Positions 25,701 through 33,854 of a DNA stretch of 64,000 nucleotides are shown one piece after another. The position numbers and the translations under genes are program-made. Position 1 is the first letter of the stretch. Every line of letters begins with the position of its first letter. This DNA is from Aquimarina atlantica (GTDB lineage Bacteria; Bacteroidota; Bacteroidia; Flavobacteriales; Flavobacteriaceae). The notes under the pieces are model-generated. The model saw only the letters and a program-made list of their open reading frames with translations. It searched no databases and was not told where the DNA came from. The DNA lies in assembly GCF_000626715.1 (NCBI RefSeq), contig NZ_AQRA01000009.1, positions 232,168 to 296,167 of the forward strand, in the 5' to 3' direction.

Positions 25701-27142
25701 CCAGTACAACACGAGATATAAAAAATTTGTCAGCAGGTAAATACACAGTTGCTATACAAGATAAAAATTCCTGTACTGTGGCAAAAACTTTTGAAGTAGG
25801 TGAACCTCTTCCGATCAAGGTGACAATTGACGAAGAAACTCAGATATTATGTTATGGTGATGTTATAGAAGAAGTAATAGCCGTAGTAGAAGGCGGATAC
25901 CCTATCATATCAACTCCTTCAGACTTCGAATATCGATGGTATGAGGTAAATAGTAGTGGAGATGTGGCTATAAATACGGATTTTTCTCTGGATCGTCTTC
26001 AAAATTTAAAAGCGGGAACTTATAAAGTAATCGTGAATGATTCTGAAGGGGCCAGTGCCGAAAAGGTAGTAACTTTTACCCAACCTGATGAGTTAAAAGT
26101 AGAACTGGCAAAGGAGCCTACCCCGATTATTTGTTACGGAGAGACTACAGGAACTATTGATATTACCGTTAAAGGAGGGCCTAAGGACGAAGAAGGAATA
26201 TATTTACCATATGTATATAGTTGGACAAAAGCAGAAGATCCGGATTTTGTATCGACATCAGAAGATCTTCATAATCTGGCAGCAGGAACGTATACGGTTA
26301 TAGTAACGGATGCCAATGAATGCCAGGTTACAATGGAAGTCAATATAAAAAGTCCTGTAGAGATGACAGTGGATTTGGGAGAAGACACTACATTATGTGT
26401 GGATCAGAGTCTTGTGCTAAATGCAACGATAACAGATCCCGATGCAACATATCTTTGGACTTCTGTAGATGGCTATAAGAGTACAGAGCCTGTCATCGAG
26501 ATAAGAGATTCTAGTATTTATACAGTAGTAGTAACTAATGCTAAAGGGTGTACTGTATCAGATAGTATATTTGTAGATTATTTACCAAAAAATATTTCAG
26601 CTAGTTTTATTGCATCAACTCAGGTTTTTGCAGGAGAGAAGTTTGTAATTGTAGATAACAGCGATCCAATACCTAACTATGTAGAGTGGAAATTCCCAGA
26701 AGAAGCTGTTGTAACTTATGAAGATGATAATTATGCAGAAGCGATTTTTGAAACTCCGGGAGAATATGAAATTACATTACAAACATACCTTGGGTTGTGT
26801 ACTGCTATGACTACAAAAACAATTGTTGTTGTAGAAAAAGAAATTGAAAACGAAGGAGAAGGAGAAGAAAATCCGGATATCCAAAGCTTTATTGAGTACA
26901 TGGTATATCCAAACCCTACTACAGATGGAAGGTTTAAGGTAGAAGTAGAGCTACAAAAATCACAACCTATTAATGTTAAGGTTTTTAATATGATTAATAA
27001 TACCCTCATCGATTCGAAATCAGGAGAAGGTAATGATACCTATACATTCGACTATGATATGTCGATATTACCATCAGGAATATATTTTGTGCTATTAGAA
27101 ACTTCATCTGCGAGCCAGGTGAGAAAATTGGTGATAGAGTAG
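22706..27142 (+). CDS. SprB-repeat surface protein with T9SS type A sorting domain
   Basis: 1478 residues. The signal peptide is at 1-19 (HVKAQ end). A Cys-containing N-terminal domain (about 20-300) is followed by about ten SprB-type repeats of 75-95 residues. Examples are ITGGEPPYRINWERVDGEPF, LSAGEYIATINDATNKC, VTGGSLKYTYQWYKNGK and LAAGTYTVIVTDANEC. A PKD/Ig-like module with FPEEAVVTYEDD follows, and a classic type A sorting domain closes the protein: YPNPTTDGRF near 1400, then LPSGIYFVLLET and RKLVIE. The T9SS exports such proteins across the outer membrane and attaches them to the cell surface; SprB itself is a gliding adhesin. This is the only product of the five-gene block with a recognisable sorting domain. 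It is the last gene before a strong terminator. Confidence 0.9.
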   Translation: MRKIILILILLSCIGHVKAQKYTVVVEGKVGKPGGSQSCGNNRGLLKIKLHYNNGTSETIHDKDGIGFMNTDYAYEKEFDVSNKVIAIEFDSRIERKSGGTCGGTRVQKKIDIDTYCGGKMYFNTNTNDVIYHALIPGNAFIAIYPKIELSYKEGNDIVEEYKICKSSKVGIEATTGFGANTNYKWSFFDEVGTKEVRPPELAELIKKRNAALGNLNRCKQLNPKDWERRCFREKEKYDEADAAYNEYINDPTKPNWITVPFGWRPIPDSNIQGKASILLGLSNLYPKISDQNQAIDNRIRVRADPGCLNPRSLSNILTIVYMPDLPKMTMVTPKNPSCATTNDGEFTITFNRPLNSNERINLSLEKKNPLGEYDPHSVAGVNKTNMPGTTFVWGNIEKGEYRVTFTGGKIGPEDVTYCHDDNSEEFTITSPPEIKFDATPTHPKCYVDKGKIVINVTSGSANQYSLDGTNWTGFTESGVTIEDLPPATYTVWVSKNGNCAVSKTDITINKATQIQHEEGDIIHPGKPEAEDASIRVNRVWGGNPKTEGVTKYYDATLVTEKGKTIGPFKAYTNGFSIEELPAGTHKIIYTDANQCTKEIKLSTLIDPKPIELTFTEERNCSNDNLGEITVKITGGYPKSTDPDALDNYDIIWYEEGEIFPYSNEATIMGEYGVLYTVEVKDFRKGYAKKERIQITKYSNIDSIDDKNITVTHNIIYGGKKGTIHIREITGGEPPYRINWERVDGEPFSAIGDKIIDLSAGEYIATINDATNKCPITKKITVNEPDELLVSIKESTPIPCYNGEGILSAKVTGGSLKYTYQWYKNGKKVVGEESDSYSNIEKGKYSVRVEDGVTFAEAFIDFQEPDILLLSKVSKVDASCFGEKNGKITLYPQGGTRPYYFSIDDKVTYISEDDLTGFTITGLGAGDYKVWLKDYNGCEILTPKSIKLGSPDEIIITKETITHATTVNGTNGSIILEKIVGGVGVYTYSWSKEGDAKFTSTTRDIKNLSAGKYTVAIQDKNSCTVAKTFEVGEPLPIKVTIDEETQILCYGDVIEEVIAVVEGGYPIISTPSDFEYRWYEVNSSGDVAINTDFSLDRLQNLKAGTYKVIVNDSEGASAEKVVTFTQPDELKVELAKEPTPIICYGETTGTIDITVKGGPKDEEGIYLPYVYSWTKAEDPDFVSTSEDLHNLAAGTYTVIVTDANECQVTMEVNIKSPVEMTVDLGEDTTLCVDQSLVLNATITDPDATYLWTSVDGYKSTEPVIEIRDSSIYTVVVTNAKGCTVSDSIFVDYLPKNISASFIASTQVFAGEKFVIVDNSDPIPNYVEWKFPEEAVVTYEDDNYAEAIFETPGEYEITLQTYLGLCTAMTTKTIVVVEKEIENEGEGEENPDIQSFIEYMVYPNPTTDGRFKVEVELQKSQPINVKVFNMINNTLIDSKSGEGNDTYTFDYDMSILPSGIYFVLLETSSASQVRKLVIE

Positions 27143-27167
27143 TAATGAAAAAACATAATTAGGTTTG

Positions 27168-27211
27168 AACAGAGCTGTTTGTTTCATAGAAATAAGCGGC
27201 TTTGTTTTTTT
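27168..27211 (+). terminator. Strong rho-independent terminator of surface-protein unit 2
   Basis: An 18-base stem with four G-T wobbles (left arm 27168-27185, right arm 27189-27206) closes a three-base loop (ATA) and is followed by T residues to 27211. It ends the operon 25 bases after the SprB-repeat gene. Confidence 0.85.
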
Positions 27212-27430
27212 ATGGTATAAATTACCGGGGGTATATATTTATTAAATGAGTTCATATGGTAGAAGCAGATAGAACAGCTATAGCTGGCTATGAGTATAGA
27301 AGAAATATTAATGACGTTAACCGAAGAGGATCCCAGAAATATTAAAAACAGTAAGAGAAATTATTCTTTTTGAAGAAGACTAGAAGTACTCATCTTAGTA
27401 TTTTCTAAGTTTTTAACTCTTCTTTTTGCA

Positions 27431-30385
27431 TTAATTTTCGTCATTCATAATTTCTTCTAGATCATTCATTGCTTCAGCATAAATAATTTTGGGGACATTC
27501 TGTAATGCGATAAGACGATGATCTGCTTCATTTCGAGGTTCTGAAAACCAAAAACAATCAGTTTGAACAAATCCCAGGGGAGTAAAAAAGCATTTTCCTA
27601 AAACCATCTCTTCATCATACATCCCTTGAATTTGCAAGTTATTAGTTTCTACAAAAACTTCTATTCTACCTTCCTTAAACGCTTTTTTATATGATAATAT
27701 ACTTCCGCCATTTCCGATACTACCTCTTCTCCAGCCTCTTTTTTGTGCTCTGGTTTTAAACTTTCCTGCAGTTAAGGTCCTGCCTTTAAAATTTGTAGAT
27801 AATGTTACCTTATATAACTTTCTGGGAAGTTGGATTATATTTCTGTCTAATTGTTGAATAACTGGAATTATTTTTTGATTCTCTAAATATTTCTTCCATT
27901 TCATTTTTATGTTAGACTTCAGAAAAATAGGGTGTACCAGTCGTATTTGATCATCATGATTAATATCTACAGATTCTTGTTTATAGTTTTTTAATTTACC
28001 ATTTGCAGTTATGATGAAGGTGTCTTCATCATTTTGCTGCCAAATCAGGGTTTGTCCGCAAGCAAAAGCAATGGGGTGATTGAGAAATAATTTTTTCCAA
28101 TTTTTTGCTTTCCAAAACCTCTGTATAACCAGATAATTCTCTAAGCTATGCTTAAAATGGTGTATGGTATGTTTACGTATAGCATTTAAATTGTTTAGCG
28201 TTTTCTTGATATCTTCAGATGTTTCGATAATTGATTTTACCTGCTTTCCTTGTTTATTTTTAAAACTAAACTTAAGCTGTGGGCCTATACATATTATATA
28301 TCCGTTACTTAATACTTTTTTCTGATTTATAAAATTAAAATCAGGAATCATACTATCTTTCAATTCGAAATAAGTGAGTCCCAATTGCTCTGCTATAGAT
28401 TCAAGTGCTTCTTCTGCTGCATAACGAATATTATGATGCTTCTTATAAAAGTGCTGAATGATTTGATCTAATGCTAATGCAGCTCTACGCGTTCCTAAAA
28501 CTCCTAGAATAATACAGGCGTTTACATTTTTATCATGTATAGCAATATTTTGCAGAGGCACGATCAATCGATAATCTCCCAATTTTCCTAACATAGCAAA
28601 ACCAGGTTTTGTAACCATTTTCAAGCCAGTGTTTTCTACCATATTTTGAAACAAAGCATAAGCAAAATCAGCCCCTTTTTTTTGATCGAGTAGTGCATAC
28701 ATAGGTTCTACTTCTATATCTACATCAATTTTTTTAGAACTGATTTGTCTGTAAAACAGATAATATACTTCTGTTATTGATAGTATAGTGCCATCCTGCC
28801 ATTGTAATTCGGGTAAAGTCCCAGCCCATTTTGGGATAGGGTTATCTAGTTTTCCTCTTTGCAATGCCAGGTGAATACGTTTTTTGATATCTTCGATAGA
28901 TATTTTACTCTGATTCTTGTGACTATAAAATGAACGCACAGCAATATTACGTATATCTTCTAAGATCTCTTTTTCGACTGTAGGTTGTAACGAAGCGATT
29001 GCTTCTTCACATCTTATTTTACTTAAGACAAAAACTCCAGCTTTTCTTTCCTCTTTTTTTTCTGATAAGGTTAGTTCTTTTGCTTTATAAAAAATATCAT
29101 TTGTTGGATATCTAGATAATAAAGAAGCAGCTAAATCTGCCAGATCCTGATATTCAGAACATGCAATATCCCATATCAGATCGTAATATTTTGAGAAATC
29201 TAACCCTTCGAGTAATGCAAAGGCTTGCCTGTAATGTGCAATAGTATGGTTACCCTTTATGTTTGTTTTTAAGGCTTCTATTGCAATTTCTATTGCATCT
29301 TGTTTGTAACAATCAACAATATACTGAACAACCTCAAGATTTAGCTGTTTTGTGTTTTTTACAAATGAGAATAATTCGGTTTTTGTTTCTTTTCGAAAAT
29401 GTTTGCATACCCAACCAATAAATTTAGGAATTTCATCCCTAAATGCCCCTGTTGTAGAAGGCCAATTAACGGTACAATTATTTTGACTTGAATTTTGGTG
29501 TTCTGCAATATAAGGTAACACTTTTTTTATATGTGCTACAGTTGGTTTCCTATATTTTTTTCTGGCATTGCTAAATAAAATTCTATAACATTGCATCACA
29601 GAACAGATACAATCAGAACCTTTCATTTTTTCTACTACGAAGGATTCGAATTTTTTTAGATTGATTTTACACAATTCTTCTAACCAACTAAAGCGAATAT
29701 GTTTTTGAGCTTCTTTTCCTGTATAGTATAGAGGAAGCTTTTCTAAAAGTGTATCAAGTAAATTTTGCTCTGTAGTACCCAGTAATGACAATAATGGTTC
29801 TATGTAGTTTTCGTTTTTTAATAATTGTATAGTTCTTGTTTCATCTTCTTTGATGAGTTTAAGGATTACTTTTCCTACAGAATTAACAGTTTTATCTTCT
29901 CTTAAGAAGGATGCTTGTCCTGTTGCATTTAAATACGCAGAAAGAGAAATCCACATATCTATATTAAAAGGATCCAAAACTTTTAATGTTAAACCAAAGA
30001 AGTCTTCTTCTTTTTTTTCTGTTTTTAGTTGAGGGAGAAACCATTCTTTAAAAAAAACCTTGTAATACCCTTCAGTATGAGTATCTTTTACATAAAAAAA
30101 AGTACCATTACATATAAACGCAAGGAGGCGTTTATCGATAAAACTCCATTCTTGTATTGGATTAAGTAAAATGGGTAAACGATCAAAAATAGATGTTTTT
30201 GATCTTGTTATTTGTGGTAACTCATCAGATCCTCCAAAAATATACTTTAAGATGTTTTCAAAATTTGCTCTATCACAGTTGTTGTACATCTTTTTGCGAA
30301 AATCATGAAGTACATCAACCCATTGTTTTTTTCTTTGAGCAACCAGTTCAATTATATCTTCATTCATTTTTTTTACAAAGATCAT
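27431..30385 (-). CDS. DUF4132 / HEAT-repeat protein
   Basis: 984 residues, or 978 if the second Met (start at 30367, MNEDIIELVAQRKK) is used. The central region (about 380-680) is alpha-helical with HEAT-like helices (LADLAASLLSRYPTND, GVFVLSKIRCEEAIASLQ, IILGVLGTRRAALALDQI). The C-terminal part (about 770-984) matches the DUF4132 pattern: a W-x-LF-x-HP segment (WKKLFLNHPIAFACGQTLIW), RLVHPIFL and a Gly/Arg-rich RGWRRGSIGNGG. DUF4132 proteins are cytoplasmic and uncharacterised, and some are linked to molybdate or MoxR-type systems. No signal peptide is present. The gene is monocistronic, with a perfect FNR-type palindrome just upstream. Confidence 0.75.
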   Translation of the reverse strand: MIFVKKMNEDIIELVAQRKKQWVDVLHDFRKKMYNNCDRANFENILKYIFGGSDELPQITRSKTSIFDRLPILLNPIQEWSFIDKRLLAFICNGTFFYVKDTHTEGYYKVFFKEWFLPQLKTEKKEEDFFGLTLKVLDPFNIDMWISLSAYLNATGQASFLREDKTVNSVGKVILKLIKEDETRTIQLLKNENYIEPLLSLLGTTEQNLLDTLLEKLPLYYTGKEAQKHIRFSWLEELCKINLKKFESFVVEKMKGSDCICSVMQCYRILFSNARKKYRKPTVAHIKKVLPYIAEHQNSSQNNCTVNWPSTTGAFRDEIPKFIGWVCKHFRKETKTELFSFVKNTKQLNLEVVQYIVDCYKQDAIEIAIEALKTNIKGNHTIAHYRQAFALLEGLDFSKYYDLIWDIACSEYQDLADLAASLLSRYPTNDIFYKAKELTLSEKKEERKAGVFVLSKIRCEEAIASLQPTVEKEILEDIRNIAVRSFYSHKNQSKISIEDIKKRIHLALQRGKLDNPIPKWAGTLPELQWQDGTILSITEVYYLFYRQISSKKIDVDIEVEPMYALLDQKKGADFAYALFQNMVENTGLKMVTKPGFAMLGKLGDYRLIVPLQNIAIHDKNVNACIILGVLGTRRAALALDQIIQHFYKKHHNIRYAAEEALESIAEQLGLTYFELKDSMIPDFNFINQKKVLSNGYIICIGPQLKFSFKNKQGKQVKSIIETSEDIKKTLNNLNAIRKHTIHHFKHSLENYLVIQRFWKAKNWKKLFLNHPIAFACGQTLIWQQNDEDTFIITANGKLKNYKQESVDINHDDQIRLVHPIFLKSNIKMKWKKYLENQKIIPVIQQLDRNIIQLPRKLYKVTLSTNFKGRTLTAGKFKTRAQKRGWRRGSIGNGGSILSYKKAFKEGRIEVFVETNNLQIQGMYDEEMVLGKCFFTPLGFVQTDCFWFSEPRNEADHRLIALQNVPKIIYAEAMNDLEEIMNDEN

Positions 30386-30403
30386 TCTAAATTATAATGT
30401 ATC

Positions 30404-30421
30404 ATTTGATCTATATCAAAT
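30404..30421 (-). promoter_or_regulatory. Perfect FNR/CRP-type palindrome
   Basis: ATTTGATCTATATCAAAT is a 7-4-7 perfect inverted repeat containing TTGAT-N4-ATCAA, the classical FNR-type recognition sequence. A GATCTTTG -7-like box lies on the minus strand at 30376-30383, 22 bases from the 14-base core. That is the same geometry as the Crp/Fnr sites at 37-42 kb. If this box is used, translation of the DUF4132 gene must begin at 30367 or later, on a nearly leaderless message. Confidence 0.55.
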
Positions 30422-30600
30422 TCGGTTTTAGGACTTTCGTATCCTGTGTAATAATTAAATCGGTTGTTTGACTTTAGTGTTTTGAGTCTAAGTCTAATTA
30501 GAAGTGAATACTGTATTTTTTAAAATACAGCTAATAAAAAAGAAGTTAAAAATTCTGTTTTTTCCTATCTCAGAATTTAGAATAAGACTACTATTTGGAT

Positions 30601-30630
30601 ACCCTGTTTTCAGGGTGTTCTTTTTTCACT
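30601..30630 (+). terminator. Hairpin with T-rich run, possible attenuator
   Basis: ACCCTG-TTTT-CAGGGT (30601-30616) is a perfect six-base stem followed by GTTCTTTTTTC. No gene ends just upstream on this strand, so it may be an attenuator in the leader of the lipoprotein gene or the end of a short RNA. Confidence 0.35.
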
Positions 30631-30720
30631 GAAAAGGGTGTTTGGCAGCCCTTCTAAATGCATCAAATTTGTGATGTTAATACGAATAAAAACCATAAAT
30701 AATTAACACATAAATAAATC

Positions 30721-31131
30721 ATGAAAAAAGTAATCTTAAATCTTTCATTAGTAATAGCGATACTAGCAGTATCATGTAAAAACGAAACCAAATCAGATAC
30801 ATCAGTTTCTAAAGACGAAGTAGAAAAAGTTGAAGAAAAAACAGAAGAGAACACTTCTTCGAAATCTGCTAACGGAGTGCCTAATTTTAGCGATGATAAA
30901 GTCCAGGAGTATGTGAATTCTTATGAAGCTTATATCGAAGAGTATAAGAAAGTTGTAGAAAGTAAGGATATGACGGCTTTTGCTTCTCTTGGAGAAAAAG
31001 GACAAAAATTAGGACAACAAGCTCAGGAGGTAATGGGGAATCTTTCTGGCGAAGATGTTAAAAAACTAAATGATTACATGCAGAAAAAATCTGAGCAGTT
31101 ACAAGAATTGTCTAAGAAACTAATGCAGTAA
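30721..31131 (+). CDS. Small lipoprotein of unknown function
   Basis: 136 residues with a lipoprotein signal: MKKVILNLSLVIAILAVSC, with the lipidated cysteine at about residue 19. A Lys/Glu/Ser-rich low-complexity linker (about 20-55) is followed by a helical domain of about 80 residues (KVQEYVNSYEAYIEEYKKVV, LSGEDVKKLNDYMQKKSEQL). The product is probably anchored on the periplasmic side of a membrane. No family is recognised. The gene ends 39 bases before a strong two-way terminator shared with the convergent imelysin-like gene. Confidence 0.75.
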   Translation: MKKVILNLSLVIAILAVSCKNETKSDTSVSKDEVEKVEEKTEENTSSKSANGVPNFSDDKVQEYVNSYEAYIEEYKKVVESKDMTAFASLGEKGQKLGQQAQEVMGNLSGEDVKKLNDYMQKKSEQLQELSKKLMQ

Positions 31132-31170
31132 GCTTTAGTAATTTATTAGTTTAGTTAGTGGGTTGAGTTT

Positions 31171-31207
31171 GGCAGGCCTTATTCTATACGTAGAATAGGG
31201 CCTGCCT
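31171..31207. terminator. Bidirectional terminator between convergent genes
   Basis: GGCAGGCC at 31171-31178 pairs with GGCCTGCC at 31200-31207. The stem continues inward through ATTCTA/TAGAAT with one G-T wobble, giving about 16 pairs around a TACG loop. It lies between the converging lipoprotein and imelysin-like genes and can act in both directions, although the flanking T/A tracts are short. Confidence 0.75.
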
Positions 31208-31227
31208 ATTTATACATTAGATATACA

Positions 31228-32334
31228 TTAATCTCCATCATTATCTGTAGGTGTAATGATAATAGATAATGTACTTCCTACATCGTTATTTAACAATACA
31301 ACCAGGGTTTTGATTTCATTATAAACTTCTTCTACAGCTTGTTTTTGTTGGTCTATAGCTAGATGTAAAGGCATTGTAATTTTGTTTATAGCTGTATGAA
31401 TTAGAGTAAACTGAGCTTTAATACGGTCATTAATAGTCGAATTTTTGGTAATAAATTCTACATTATCAGAAATTCCCAATCCAGAAGAGGTAAAATATAC
31501 ATTTTCGATGGTTTTAATATTATTTTCTATCAAATCAAGAGAAATTTCACTTCTAAAAGCCTGTAGGATCTGAGGGTTGGTACTTGATGTGTTTTCAAGG
31601 CCTGCTGGTTTTCCTAATTTTGCTTTTTTAATGGTTTCAGCAACATTAAACATACCATTAAATATCATATTTAATGAACCATTTAATCCAGTTTCTGTAT
31701 TGGTTATAAAAGTGTTCGAATAATTTTCTCCATTTTCATTCCATATTTCTGAAAGTAAAATTGCTTTTTCTTTAAGATTTGTTGTGATACTTGTTAAGTA
31801 TTCGGTTCTTCTTGGGGTAGAAGAGAAAAGAGATACTATATCGGCATTAGATGTACCAGTATCGGCAAATAGCAAATATTCAATCCCTGTAAGTCCTTTG
31901 GCTCTGGTACTAATCGACTCTGCAATTATTTCGGTATTTTGTGCGATCGAATTATCTATTGCTTCAGTAAATGTAGGCCAGTTAAATAACAGTTCGTGCA
32001 TGAATAGTTCTTTGGGCCTTCCGATATTAAAGACATATATATTTGCATAAGATTTTGCAGCTTCTTTCCATTTATTTTGCGCAATTAATAGTTTTTCTTC
32101 GGATTGATCTGAAGCAAAATTAGATACACTTTCTTCTAGTTCTATTGCTTTATCTTTAAATGATGCTATAGAGGGTAGAATACTTCCCGAAGTAATATCC
32201 GATAGCATTTGTGAAGTATTAAACTTATTATCAGAATCCCCATTAGTGTTTTTGTCATCACTACTACAAGAGTAAATAACAAGAACTGAAAGAAGGATAA
32301 TGGCAGTGTTAACTATTTTTATAGGTATTTTCAT
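31228..32334 (-). CDS. Imelysin-like lipoprotein (peptidase M75 family), degenerate motif
   Basis: 368 residues with a lipoprotein signal (LLSVLVIYSC, Cys at about 22). The imelysin fold is shown by helical segments and the core RAKGLTGIEYLLFAD. In the family motif GxHxxE, Gly147 and Glu152 are kept but the histidine is replaced by Thr149, so metal binding is probably altered. Imelysins are iron-regulated, mostly non-proteolytic envelope proteins linked to iron uptake. The gene starts two bases after the stop of the di-haem oxidoreductase gene and is the last of a three-gene set. In related loci a second imelysin at this position is common. Confidence 0.82.
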   Translation of the reverse strand: MKIPIKIVNTAIILLSVLVIYSCSSDDKNTNGDSDNKFNTSQMLSDITSGSILPSIASFKDKAIELEESVSNFASDQSEEKLLIAQNKWKEAAKSYANIYVFNIGRPKELFMHELLFNWPTFTEAIDNSIAQNTEIIAESISTRAKGLTGIEYLLFADTGTSNADIVSLFSSTPRRTEYLTSITTNLKEKAILLSEIWNENGENYSNTFITNTETGLNGSLNMIFNGMFNVAETIKKAKLGKPAGLENTSSTNPQILQAFRSEISLDLIENNIKTIENVYFTSSGLGISDNVEFITKNSTINDRIKAQFTLIHTAINKITMPLHLAIDQQKQAVEEVYNEIKTLVVLLNNDVGSTLSIIITPTDNDGD

Positions 32335-32336
32335 TG

Positions 32337-33755
32337 TTATAGTGAGTTTATAAATGCAATAAGTTCTTGCCTTTGCGATTTAGGTAATTTTTTAAATTCG
32401 TTCAGGCTATTTTCGGCTTCTCCACCGTGCCATAAAATGGCTTCTTCAATATTTCTTGCACGACCATCATGAAGAAAAAAAGTATGATTATTTATGGTTT
32501 TGATTAGACCTATGCCCCAAAGAGGTTGTGTTCTCCATTCTCTTCCGTTTGCTTTAAAATCGGATCGGTTATCTGCCAAAGCTTCTCCCATATCATGTAA
32601 CAAAAAATCTGAATATGGATTGAATACAACACCTTCGATTAGTGGGGTAGAAGGCGAATTACCTGCTATGTATTTGGTTTGATGGCATGATATACATTGT
32701 AAATCATTAAAAAGTACTTTACCTTTCAATACATTTTCATCTTTAAAGTTTCGACGTATAGGAACCCCTAAAGTTCTTTGATAAAATACAACTCTTTCTA
32801 ATTGTAAATCTGTTACTTCTGGCTCTCCACCATTAGCTGCATTCATACAATCTACTTGGGAAGTTGGGCAATTATTTTCTGGTAAAAAAGAAGTTGTAAG
32901 TCCCATATCTCCATGAAATGCGCTAAAAACTTGTTGTTCTAAAGAGGGTTGATTTGCTTTCCAGCCATATTTACCAAGTCTTAATTGATTTTCTTTTACA
33001 TCCCATACATAATTAGGTTTACCAGAGATTCCGTCATTGTCTGCATCATGTTCATCGGCATGTGCCAAAATAGAGGCTTCTGGTAAAGCATCAATTAATC
33101 CCATTCCAATAGTTTGAGTACCTACTCTTGGAGAGGTTAATACATCTTGTAGTGATCCAAACTGCTCATCATAGATTTCATATATAGGTTTTTGAAGCGT
33201 ATACGTTTCTCCATCTGAATATGACCCTTCTATAATTTCATAGGTTGCCCTTATTTTTGCTTCATGCAAAATACCACTATTGGCTTTATCCTGTATTTGA
33301 GTTCCATAATTGGTAACGGGATTGGGCCCTCCGTTTTCACCTATTCCTGGCATGCTTATTCGCATTAAAAAACCATTAGAACCTAAAATGTTTTCTGTAA
33401 TTGGGAGCCCTCGACCATCTTTACTGTGACAACTGGTACATGCTCTGCTATTAAATGTGGGACCCAGGCCATCTCTAGCTGTAGTAGATGCGGGAGAAGA
33501 TACCCATGCTTGATTAAATAAAGAATTTCCTATACCGAAAAATATTTGCTCTTCATCAGAAAGGCCGGGGATTGCTCTTCCGAAAGCATTACTGGTTTGC
33601 GAGTTAATAGTGAGTCTACCGGCCAAGAATTCTTCTCCGTCCTCATAAACGGCTTGATTGGTTGGAGTCGGGTCTGTGTATTCATCATCACTACATCCAA
33701 AAAATGATAGCAGATAAAAACTGAAAAGGGTAACATATAAAAACTTTTTTTTCAT
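32337..33755 (-). CDS. Di-haem oxidoreductase (DHOR, putative thiol oxidoreductase / peroxidase), lipoprotein
   Basis: 472 residues with a lipoprotein signal (LLSFFGC, Cys21) and two c-type haem-binding motifs: CTSCH at 106-110, followed by SKDGRGLP, and CISCH at about 350, followed by QTKY. The C-terminal FFLHDGRARNIEEAILWHGGEA is characteristic of the family (DUF1111/DHOR). Members are periplasmic cytochromes that regularly accompany imelysins in iron-regulated operons, where they are suspected of oxidising or releasing iron. It lies between two imelysin genes in the same direction. A hairpin terminator-attenuator separates it from the upstream imelysin, so it may be made in lower amounts. 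Confidence 0.88.
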   Translation of the reverse strand: MKKKFLYVTLFSFYLLSFFGCSDDEYTDPTPTNQAVYEDGEEFLAGRLTINSQTSNAFGRAIPGLSDEEQIFFGIGNSLFNQAWVSSPASTTARDGLGPTFNSRACTSCHSKDGRGLPITENILGSNGFLMRISMPGIGENGGPNPVTNYGTQIQDKANSGILHEAKIRATYEIIEGSYSDGETYTLQKPIYEIYDEQFGSLQDVLTSPRVGTQTIGMGLIDALPEASILAHADEHDADNDGISGKPNYVWDVKENQLRLGKYGWKANQPSLEQQVFSAFHGDMGLTTSFLPENNCPTSQVDCMNAANGGEPEVTDLQLERVVFYQRTLGVPIRRNFKDENVLKGKVLFNDLQCISCHQTKYIAGNSPSTPLIEGVVFNPYSDFLLHDMGEALADNRSDFKANGREWRTQPLWGIGLIKTINNHTFFLHDGRARNIEEAILWHGGEAENSLNEFKKLPKSQRQELIAFINSL

Positions 33756-33784
33756 AAAAGTAGTAGTGTGGTTTTTTTAACAAG

Positions 33785-33816
33785 AAAAGCCCCATGCATA
33801 CACATGAGGGACTTTT
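33785..33816 (-). terminator. Attenuator-like hairpin between imelysin and DHOR genes
   Basis: Read on the minus strand, AAAAGTCCCTCATG pairs with CATGGGGCTTTT through a short bulge around a TGTATG loop, ending in CTTTTC. It sits in the 99-base gap after the first imelysin gene and would reduce, rather than abolish, transcription of the two downstream genes. Confidence 0.55.
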
Positions 33817-33854
33817 CCACTTTTCAAAACAATAGCATTAATATTGAGTGGCTC

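Larger units (their letters stand above)
30386..30720. other. Intergenic region with FNR-type box and palindromes
   Basis: 335 bases between divergent genes. It holds the FNR-type palindrome at 30404-30421, a second perfect palindrome CTGTATTTTTTAAAATACAG at 30511-30530, and a hairpin ACCCTG-TTTT-CAGGGT at 30601-30616 followed by a T-rich run. No clear -33/-7 pair was found for the lipoprotein gene. Confidence 0.6.

Noticed and set aside
22706..27142. Repeats in the SprB-type gene as a possible DNA repeat or CRISPR-like array
   Set aside because: They are divergent protein repeats of 75-95 residues inside one frame, with no conserved DNA repeat-spacer structure.
27256..27345. A 29-codon open frame (MVEADRTAIAGYEYRR) after the SprB gene
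   Set aside because: Too short, no promoter or leader seen, and it lies after a strong terminator; no family resemblance.
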